Positions 57,635 through 64,000 of a DNA stretch of 64,000 bases are shown here, piece after piece. This DNA comes from Chitinophagaceae bacterium (GTDB lineage: Bacteria > Bacteroidota > Bacteroidia > Chitinophagales > Chitinophagaceae), in contig SEAC01000015.1 in NCBI GenBank assembly GCA_004173235.1, positions 248,001 to 312,000 on the forward strand, written 5' to 3'. Within the stretch, counting starts at the first letter, position 1; every line of letters begins with the position of its first letter. The position numbers and the translations under genes were made by a program. The notes beneath the pieces were generated by a model. The model was not told the DNA's origin. It made no database searches and was given only the letters and a program-made list of their open reading frames with translations.

Positions 57635-60322
57635 ATGAAGATCGATTTTTACCTGCGCTTTCATACCCGTTACGGCCAGTCGCTGGCCCTGTCGGGAAAC
57701 CTGCTCAGCCTCGGTTCCGGCAACGAAGCCGCCGCCTTGCCGATGCGCTTCCTGAACCAGGACTTCTGGCACGTTGCCATCGAGGTGGACAGCGCCGACA
57801 ACGATACGCTCCATTACCACTATCGCTTTACCAACGAACACGGTGAAACCATCGTGGATGCCGAGCAGCAACGCAGTGTGTCGCTTGCTAAGAAAGGAGC
57901 GAAGCACCTCGTGCTTATCGACACCTGGAACTATGCCGGCGAGTTCGAGAACGCCTTCTATTCCGCTCCGTTCACGGACGTATTCTTCAACCATTCGTCG
58001 TCGCCGCGCGTGCGCAAACCCAAATCGTACACGCACCAGTTCCGCGTGAAAGCGCCCCTGCTGCAACCCAACGAATGCGTGTGCCTCGTGGGCGACGGCG
58101 AAGCCCTTGGCAACTGGGACAGCGATAAGCCCGTCCTCCTCGAGCGCAATGGCGAATGGTGGACGGCCCGCGTAGACCTTCAGGAAACTAACTTCCCCAT
58201 CAGCTACAAATACGCGATCTACAATTTCAAGAAGGCGCATTTTACGTATTACGAAGAAGGCGACAACCGCCTGCTCTATAGCCAGGAAACACGGGATACA
58301 CTTACGATCATTCACGACGGCTTCCTGCGCCTTCCCAACACAACCTGGAAGGGTGCCGGCATCGCCATACCCGTATTTGCACTGCGCTCGCAGCAATCGT
58401 TTGGCGTGGGCGAGTTCAACGACCTGAAACTGCTTGCCGACTGGGCTTCGGGCGTGGGGATGAAACTGATTCAACTGCTCCCCGTCAACGATACATCGGC
58501 TACGTTCACCAAGGCCGACTCGTATCCCTATGCCGCCATCTCGGCGTTTGCGTTGCATCCGCAATACATCAACCTCGCAAGCGTTGCGGGCAAAAAAGGC
58601 GCTGCATCGCTGAAGTCGCTGAGCAAAAAGCAGAAGCAGCTCAACAGCCTCACCGAAGTGGATTACGAAGAGGTGATGAAGCTGAAGATGCAAGTGCTGC
58701 GCGAGCTCTTCGAAGCCGACAACGACAACTTTACAAAAGATGCCGAATACAAGGATTTTGTAGCCAACAACAGCCATTGGCTGAAAGCCTACGCGGTGTT
58801 CAGCCAGCTGCGCGACAAGTTTGGTACTTCCGATTTCCAGCAGTGGAAAACCAACTCGGTTTACGACGAAGTGGAGATCGACCGCATGGTGGCCAATCGC
58901 TCGCGCACCGGCAAGGAGATCCGCTTTTACTATTTCGTTCAATACCACCTGCACCTCCAGCTGCGCGAAGCCGTGGAATACATCCACAAGCGCGGCATCG
59001 CGGTGAAGGGCGACATCCCGATCGGCATCTACCGCTACAGCGTGGACGCATGGCAGGAGCCGGGTCTGTATCATATGGACTGGCAGGCCGGCGCACCACC
59101 CGACGATTTCGCAGTGAAGGGCCAGAACTGGGGCTTCCCCACCTACAACTGGGAGCGGATGCAGGAAGACGGCTTCCGCTGGTGGAAGCGCCGCTTCGAG
59201 CAGATGTCGAACTACTTCGATGCGTTCCGCATCGACCACATCCTCGGCTTCTTTCGCATCTGGAGCATTCCCCTCGACGCCGTTGAAGGCGTTATGGGAC
59301 GCTTCATTCCGGCACTGCCCATCCGGCACCACGAGTTTGGCGAGCGCGGCATCTGGTTCGACTACGACCGCTATTGCCGACCCTACATCAACGACGCTGT
59401 ACTCGGCGAGCTCTTTGGCGATCGCAGCGCCTTCGTTCGCGAACACTTCCTGCAGCCTGCACCCAATGGCTACGACCTGCTGACCGAGTTCAACACGCAA
59501 CGCAAGGTGGAAGCCTACTTTGCCCAGCAGGAAGCGAACCCGGGCAACGATGCGTTGAGGCAAGGCCTGTACGATCTCATTTCCAACGTGCTGTTCTTTG
59601 AAGAGCCCGGCTCCAATGGAACGAACTATCATTTCCGCATCAGCATCGAATCAACCACTTCTTTCCGCCACCTCGATGGCGGTGCGCAGCAGCGTTTGAA
59701 GGAACTGTATGTCGATTACTTCTTCCGCCGCCAGGATGACTTCTGGAAGCATGAAGCGCTCCGCAAGTTGCCTGCCCTGAAGGCCGCCACGCACATGCTC
59801 GTTTGCGGCGAAGACCTGGGCATGGTGCCCGCAACGGTACCAACCGTGATGAAAGATCTCGGCATTCTGAGCCTCGAAATCCAGCGGATGCCGAAAGACC
59901 CTACCACCGAGTTCTTCCACCCCAAGACGGCGCCCTACATGAGCGTGGTGACACCATCTACGCACGACATGAGCACCATCCGTGGCTGGTGGGAAGAAGA
60001 CCGGGCACGCACGCAGCGCTTCTTCAACACCGCCCTCGAAACGCCGGGAGCAGCACCGTATTTCTGCGATAGCTGGATCAACCGCGCCATCATCCTGCAG
60101 CACCTCTATTCGCCGGCGATGTGGAGCATCTTCCAGCTGCAGGACCTGCTGGGAATGAATGATACACTCCGCCGCGACAACCCGGCCGAAGAGCGCATCA
60201 ACCAACCCGCCGATCCAAAGCACTACTGGCGCTATCGCATGCACCTTCCGCTGGAGCAACTGGTGAAGGAAAAGGAATTCAACAACGAACTAGCCGGATA
60301 CATCAGCAACAGCGGACGATAA
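57635..60322 (+). CDS. malQ: 4-alpha-glucanotransferase (GH77) with two N-terminal starch-binding domains
   Basis: This 895-residue amylomaltase/disproportionating enzyme transfers glucan chains during maltose and glycogen metabolism in the cytosol; no signal peptide is visible. Two CBM20-like domains come first (about 1-120, and 130-250 with ECVCLVGDGEALGNWDSDKPVLL). The GH77 barrel follows: RSQQSFGVGEFNDLKLLADW, AVKGDIPIGIYRYSVDAWQEP, and the catalytic FDAFRIDHILGFFRIWSIP (nucleophile Asp), CGEDLGMVPATVPTVM (acid/base Glu) and VTPSTHDMSTIRGWWEE. The domain order resembles plant DPE2. The next gene starts one base after the stop. Confidence 0.95.
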   Translation: MKIDFYLRFHTRYGQSLALSGNLLSLGSGNEAAALPMRFLNQDFWHVAIEVDSADNDTLHYHYRFTNEHGETIVDAEQQRSVSLAKKGAKHLVLIDTWNYAGEFENAFYSAPFTDVFFNHSSSPRVRKPKSYTHQFRVKAPLLQPNECVCLVGDGEALGNWDSDKPVLLERNGEWWTARVDLQETNFPISYKYAIYNFKKAHFTYYEEGDNRLLYSQETRDTLTIIHDGFLRLPNTTWKGAGIAIPVFALRSQQSFGVGEFNDLKLLADWASGVGMKLIQLLPVNDTSATFTKADSYPYAAISAFALHPQYINLASVAGKKGAASLKSLSKKQKQLNSLTEVDYEEVMKLKMQVLRELFEADNDNFTKDAEYKDFVANNSHWLKAYAVFSQLRDKFGTSDFQQWKTNSVYDEVEIDRMVANRSRTGKEIRFYYFVQYHLHLQLREAVEYIHKRGIAVKGDIPIGIYRYSVDAWQEPGLYHMDWQAGAPPDDFAVKGQNWGFPTYNWERMQEDGFRWWKRRFEQMSNYFDAFRIDHILGFFRIWSIPLDAVEGVMGRFIPALPIRHHEFGERGIWFDYDRYCRPYINDAVLGELFGDRSAFVREHFLQPAPNGYDLLTEFNTQRKVEAYFAQQEANPGNDALRQGLYDLISNVLFFEEPGSNGTNYHFRISIESTTSFRHLDGGAQQRLKELYVDYFFRRQDDFWKHEALRKLPALKAATHMLVCGEDLGMVPATVPTVMKDLGILSLEIQRMPKDPTTEFFHPKTAPYMSVVTPSTHDMSTIRGWWEEDRARTQRFFNTALETPGAAPYFCDSWINRAIILQHLYSPAMWSIFQLQDLLGMNDTLRRDNPAEERINQPADPKHYWRYRMHLPLEQLVKEKEFNNELAGYISNSGR

Positions 60323-60323
60323 T

Positions 60324-61355
60324 ATGCGCCTTTGGTACCGCACTTACGAGCTGCCTTTCCGCGATCCCTTCACCATTTCGAAGGGAACGAAAACGCACCA
60401 ACCGACCCTGATCGTGGCCCTGGAACACCTGGGCCACGTCGGTTTTGGTGAGGCGCCCGCGATCAGCTATTACAACGTCAGCACCGACAGCCTCGTGGCC
60501 GACCTCGAGCGCAAGAAGATCTTCGTGGAGAAGTTTGCCTTCACCGAGCCGGAGCGTTACTGGCACTACCTTCATCATCTTTATCCCGCCAACCCCTTTC
60601 TCGTATGCGCGCTCGACATGGCCGGGTGGGACCTGTTCGGGAAGATGAAGCGACGCCCGCTCAACGACTTCTGGAAACCGGCGCAGCCGCTCGCTCCCGT
60701 CACCGACTTTACCATCGGCATTGACTCCATCGACCGGATGGTGGAGAAGCTGAAGGCAAAGCCGTGGCCGCTCTACAAGATCAAGCTGGGCTCCGGCAAC
60801 GACATCGGCATCATTCAGGAGTTGCGTAAGCATACCGATGCGCCCTTCCGCGTGGACGCAAATGCGGCCTGGACCGTGGACGAAGCGGCCGAAAAGATCG
60901 CCGCGCTTGCCCACCTGGGCGTGGAGCTGGTAGAACAGCCCTTGGCCAAAGATGACTGGGAAGGGATGAAGCAGTTGATGCAAACGTCGCCGCTGCCCCT
61001 CATCGCCGACGAAAGCTGCGTAAAGGAAGAAGACGTGGAGCGCTGCGCCGGGTATTTCCACGGCATCAACATCAAACTCACCAAGTGCAGCGGCATCACA
61101 CCCGCCCTTCGCATGATCGAAAACGCGCGCAAGCTCGGGCTGCGAGTCATGATCGGTTCGATGAACGAAAGCACCGTCGGCTCGGCAGCCATCGCCCACC
61201 TTTCCAGCCTTGCCGACTACATTGATGCCGACGGCCCGCTGCTCTTGTCGCAAGACCTGGCCACCGGGCTCGACTACGGCACCGATGGCCGTATTTCTAC
61301 AAGTGCCGCGCCGGGTTTGGGGATCGGGTTTCAGGCGGAGCCGTTCGATAAGTAA
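60324..61355 (+). CDS. Enolase-superfamily dipeptide epimerase (L-Ala-D/L-Glu type)
   Basis: This 343-residue enzyme belongs to the muconate-lactonising subgroup. The lysine pair lies in YKIKLGSGND, the metal ligands in FRVDANAAWT, LVEQPL and LIADESC, and the second catalytic lysine in INIKLTKCSGI. It probably epimerises L-Ala-D-Glu or related dipeptides from murein recycling; other dipeptides are possible. It follows malQ after a single base and is surely co-transcribed, although the two functions are not obviously linked. Confidence 0.9.
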   Translation: MRLWYRTYELPFRDPFTISKGTKTHQPTLIVALEHLGHVGFGEAPAISYYNVSTDSLVADLERKKIFVEKFAFTEPERYWHYLHHLYPANPFLVCALDMAGWDLFGKMKRRPLNDFWKPAQPLAPVTDFTIGIDSIDRMVEKLKAKPWPLYKIKLGSGNDIGIIQELRKHTDAPFRVDANAAWTVDEAAEKIAALAHLGVELVEQPLAKDDWEGMKQLMQTSPLPLIADESCVKEEDVERCAGYFHGINIKLTKCSGITPALRMIENARKLGLRVMIGSMNESTVGSAAIAHLSSLADYIDADGPLLLSQDLATGLDYGTDGRISTSAAPGLGIGFQAEPFDK

Positions 61356-61356
61356 A

Positions 61357-61445
61357 GCACGGAATTCAAGGAACGCGCAGCACCAGTTACCACAAAAAAG
61401 AGGCTTGCGACGCAAGCCTCTTACAAATTTCCGTGTATTCCGTGC
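61357..61445. repeat. Inverted-arm repeat with central terminator at a convergent junction (CACGGAAT type)
   Basis: GCACGGAATTCAAGGAA (61357-61373) is mirrored by TTCCGTGTATTCCGTGC (61429-61445). In the middle lies a 12 bp perfect stem AAGAGGCTTGCG/CGCAAGCCTCTT (61398-61422) with A-runs giving a T tail on the minus strand, a strong terminator for the M13 peptidase gene and possibly for the epimerase gene. Confidence 0.85.
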
Positions 61446-61448
61446 GCC

Positions 61449-63497
61449 TCACCAGATGCGTACCCGCAGGCTATCCGCGCGATACATCTTGTCGCCCGGC
61501 TTAATGCCGAAGGCTTCGTAAAATTCCGGTACGTTCACGAAAGGCCCATTGACGCGCCATTTGGCGGGGGAATGCACGTCGGTGAGGAGACGGTTGGCGA
61601 GTTCTTCCTGGCGTGTATGCCCGAGCCAGCCCAGTGCATAGCCGAGGAAGTAGCGCTGCAATGGCGTCATCCCGTTAATCAGCTTACCGCTCTTATAGGT
61701 ATCCGTTTTCTTGAATGCATCAAGGCCCAGCAGGGCACCACCAAGGTCGGCGATGTTTTCTCCCAGCGTGGCCTTGCCATTGATGCGTGCCGTATCCACC
61801 ACAACGTATTCGTTGAACTGCTTCACCATCATCGCCGCGCGCTGCGCAAACTCGGCGGAATCTTTCGGGGTCCACCAGGCATTGAGGTTACCCTTTTCAT
61901 CATACTGGCGGCCCTCATCATCGAAGCCGTGGGTGATCTCGTGACCAATGGTAGTGGCACCCGCGTAGCCGTATACCAGCGCATCATCCAGCTGGTTGTC
62001 GCGGTAGCCGGGTACGGTGAAGATGCCCGCGGGAAGCACGATCTCGTTGTTGCTCGGGTTGTAGTAGGCATTGTAGGTCTGAGGGTTCATTTCCCATTCG
62101 TCGCGGTCAACAGGCTTGCCCAGCTTGTTCACTTCGTAGTGATGCCACCAGCTGTTGGCTGCAAACACGTTGCGCACCAGCGGCTGACGCTCGATCTTCA
62201 TTGCCGAAAAGTCTTTCCACTTGTCGGGGTAGCCCACTTTCTTCTTCATCGAAGCCAGTTTGGTGTACGCTTTCTGCTTGGTGCTGTCGCTCATCCAGTC
62301 CAGCTTTTCGATGCGGTCCTTAAGCGCCGCGCGGATGTCTTCCACCATTCGGGAATAACGCTCCTTGGCTTCTTTGGGGAAGAATTCTTCCACGAACACC
62401 TTGCCCAGCGCCTCGCCCATCAGGCCGTCCTGGAGGTCGAGCATGCGCTTCCAACGGGCCTTTGGAACCTTGGCGCCGCGAATGGTCTTTCCATAGAAAT
62501 TAAAGTAGTTGCCGTAAGTGGTGCTATCGTGGTAGGGCGCAGTTGCACGAACAAGGTGAAAACGCACATAGTCTTGCAACACCGGCAGCGGCGTGCTGCG
62601 AAGCGTTGCATCGAGCTCAACGTAGAACTCCGGCTGGCCAACGATCACAGAATCTACGCCGGTTACATCCTCCTTGCGGAGCAGCGCCGGCCAATCGATG
62701 GCAGGACACAGCTTGCCCAGGTCGGCAACGGTCATCTTGTTGTAATTGCGATAGGGATCGCGCAGGTCTTCGAGCTTGCGCGACGATTTGGCGAGGCGTG
62801 TTTCGAGTGCCACGTGCGTGGCCGCCTGCTGCATGGCCGTAAGCGAATCGCTGCCTAGTGCAGCAAACACGCTGCGCACATATTGCGTATAGGCATTGCG
62901 GATGCCTGCCGTGCGCGCATCGTTGTTGAAGTAGTAGTCGCGGTTGGGAAGGCCCAGGCCACCCTGGTTCAGGTAGAGCGCCATCACGTCGGAATTCTTC
63001 GCATCCTGGTACACACCCGGGTTGAAGCCTGCGCCGATGCCTTTCACCTGCAGGTCGGCTACTACATCGAGCAGGCCCTTCAGGTCTTTCGAGGCTGCAA
63101 TGGCATTGAGTTCCGGTGCGATGGGCTGCAGGCCTTGTTGCTGGCTTCCTGCGGAGTCCATGGCGCTCCACCAGAAGTTGCCCACCTTTTCATCCACGCC
63201 GCTCGTTGCGCTCAGCGATTTTTCGTTGATGTCGCGCAGGCGCTTGTAGATGTCTTCCTGAATGGCGTGCCCAATGGTCCAGGCACTTTGATCGTCGGGG
63301 ATGGGGTTGCGCTTGATCCAGCCGCCGTTTGCATAGTCGAAGAAATCTTCGCGCGGGCTCACCGTCGTATCGCGGTCGGTATACAGGATGTCGCTCGAAG
63401 GATTGTCGCTGGTGGCACCGGCCACCGCTGCTTCGGGGTTGTTGCACGCGGACAGCAGGAGCGTGGCCGCAGCAATGGAAAGAACGTATGAACGCAT
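61449..63497 (-). CDS. M13-family zinc metallopeptidase (PepO/neprilysin-like), lipoprotein
   Basis: This 682-residue secreted endopeptidase starts with a lipoprotein signal (MRSYVLSIAAATLLLSACNN). The substrate-site motif NAYYNPSNNEIVLPAGIF precedes the zinc motif HEITH (about residue 518) in TIGHEITHGFDDEGRQYD. The third ligand is in GENIADLGG and the C-terminus ends DSLRVRIW. Length is typical for M13. It probably degrades peptides in the periplasm or at the outer membrane. It converges with the epimerase gene across an inverted-arm repeat. Confidence 0.95.
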   Translation of the reverse strand: MRSYVLSIAAATLLLSACNNPEAAVAGATSDNPSSDILYTDRDTTVSPREDFFDYANGGWIKRNPIPDDQSAWTIGHAIQEDIYKRLRDINEKSLSATSGVDEKVGNFWWSAMDSAGSQQQGLQPIAPELNAIAASKDLKGLLDVVADLQVKGIGAGFNPGVYQDAKNSDVMALYLNQGGLGLPNRDYYFNNDARTAGIRNAYTQYVRSVFAALGSDSLTAMQQAATHVALETRLAKSSRKLEDLRDPYRNYNKMTVADLGKLCPAIDWPALLRKEDVTGVDSVIVGQPEFYVELDATLRSTPLPVLQDYVRFHLVRATAPYHDSTTYGNYFNFYGKTIRGAKVPKARWKRMLDLQDGLMGEALGKVFVEEFFPKEAKERYSRMVEDIRAALKDRIEKLDWMSDSTKQKAYTKLASMKKKVGYPDKWKDFSAMKIERQPLVRNVFAANSWWHHYEVNKLGKPVDRDEWEMNPQTYNAYYNPSNNEIVLPAGIFTVPGYRDNQLDDALVYGYAGATTIGHEITHGFDDEGRQYDEKGNLNAWWTPKDSAEFAQRAAMMVKQFNEYVVVDTARINGKATLGENIADLGGALLGLDAFKKTDTYKSGKLINGMTPLQRYFLGYALGWLGHTRQEELANRLLTDVHSPAKWRVNGPFVNVPEFYEAFGIKPGDKMYRADSLRVRIW

Positions 63498-63601
63498 AGA
63501 ATTGAAGTGTTGTGCCGTGAAAATAGGCTAAAGGCATTGCTTTCCGGGTGCCATTGGGACGAGTGGCCCCAAATTTGCCTTGCTGGCGAAAACACCCTTT
63601 C

Positions 63602-64000
63602 ATGCGTTTCTTCCTTACCGCTCTCGGCATCGTAGCCACCACCATTTCTTTCGCGCAATCTCCCGTTCGCTTCGGTCTCTTTGGTGGCGTAAGCCAATAT
63701 CAGGGCGACCTTCAGAGCAGCATCTTCCAGGGCCGTTTTGCGCGGCCGGCCATCGGGCTTACGGCATCGTACGACCTCGGTCAGCGCCTCGCGCTCCGGG
63801 GCGGCATCACCTTTTCTTCGCTTGAGGCAAGCGATCGTTACAACAGCAAAGAAGAACTGCGCGCGCGCAACCTCAGTTTCGCGAGCAAGCTCACAGAGGG
63901 CAGCCTGGTAGCCCAATACACCTTTTTCAACCTGGACGAGATCCGTTGGTCGCCCTATGTGTTCGGCGGCGTTGCCTTGTTTCATTTCAACCCGTATACC
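63602..64000 (+). CDS. Outer-membrane beta-barrel-like protein (DUF6089-like), 3' truncated by window
   Basis: The 133 visible residues begin with a signal peptide (MRFFLTALGIVATTISFAQS) and continue RFGLFGGVSQYQGDLQSSIF and GLTASYDLGQRLALRGGITF, then NSKEELRARNLSFASKLTEG and YVFGGVALFHFNPYT. This alternation of aromatic, glycine-rich strands and the YQGDL motif fits DUF6089-type outer-membrane proteins of Bacteroidota. It is divergent from the M13 peptidase gene, with 104 bases between. The rest lies beyond the window. Confidence 0.75.
   Translation, partial: MRFFLTALGIVATTISFAQSPVRFGLFGGVSQYQGDLQSSIFQGRFARPAIGLTASYDLGQRLALRGGITFSSLEASDRYNSKEELRARNLSFASKLTEGSLVAQYTFFNLDEIRWSPYVFGGVALFHFNPYT

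Noticed and set aside
57605..59632. 675-codon open frame antisense to malQ
   Set aside because: malQ has complete GH77 motifs on the other strand; the antisense product has none.

Overview
The window looks like a chromosome segment of a fairly GC-rich Bacteroidota bacterium, most likely of the Chitinophagaceae type. Supporting features are a giant secreted protein with a type IX secretion (T9SS) C-terminal sorting domain, a T9SS plug-like protein, a TamL-like lipoprotein, a NagB/PIG-L fusion, a LytS/LytTR pair, and promoters with the Bacteroidota -7 element TAnnTTTG. The family assignment is inference from gene content; no rRNA is present to confirm it.

Layout. 0-4.4 kb: end of an unknown protein, a periplasmic GH13 maltodextrinase-like enzyme, a divergent LytS-type kinase with its LytTR regulator, and tRNA-Leu. 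4.5-14.1 kb: dapD, a family 9 glycosyltransferase, tsaC-like and CCA-adding enzyme genes, a decayed PRiA4_ORF3-type gene, miaA, an outer-membrane channel with a lipoprotein, and proS. 14.2-20.4 kb: an RDD protein divergent from a compact SpoIIM/DUF4129/DUF4350/MoxR/DUF58 operon. 20.4-29.8 kb: truB, tamL, an rRNA 2'-O-methyltransferase, a LolC-like permease, the T9SS plug protein and tex. 30.4-36.4 kb: a small membrane protein and the 1775-residue T9SS cargo. 36.5-46.5 kb: rocD, ispE, a bifunctional nuclease, etfBA, tilS, rhomboid, rlmH and secreted unknowns. 46.7-64 kb: tRNA-Arg with a ruined duplicate, nagB fusion, argS, gtrA-like, DUF4403, dnaK, malQ, a dipeptide epimerase, an M13 peptidase and an outer-membrane protein running off the end.

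Most genes are housekeeping. The unusual part is between them. Many intergenic gaps hold short arrays with strict phase. Eleven are 7 bp arrays, with units such as TGAGACG, AGTTTAC, GAGTAAT, TTGAGAA and ATCAGAC. Two are 8 bp arrays (ATTACCCC), both in divergent promoters. One is a 10 bp array (CCGGAACCTT). Two long arrays keep an exact 21 bp step for 12-13 units although their sequence has diverged. The two 21 bp arrays are unrelated in sequence but both lie beside GTCATCCCGC-type palindromes. Convergent gene junctions instead carry inverted-arm elements; two copies of one of these (about 100 bp) show compensatory base changes in a hairpin. Repeat material has also entered genes: a 7 bp array sits in frame in tilS, a GTCACCC palindrome sits in frame in the methyltransferase gene, and a CCCGCC palindrome replaces the anticodon arm of a duplicated tRNA-Arg.

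Several genes have the -7 element only 4-7 bases before the start codon, which leaves no room for a ribosome-binding site and implies leaderless mRNAs. The same spacing precedes an 18-codon reading frame upstream of rocD, which makes that frame a credible small gene or leader peptide. Functions are named from remembered family motifs; no database search was possible.
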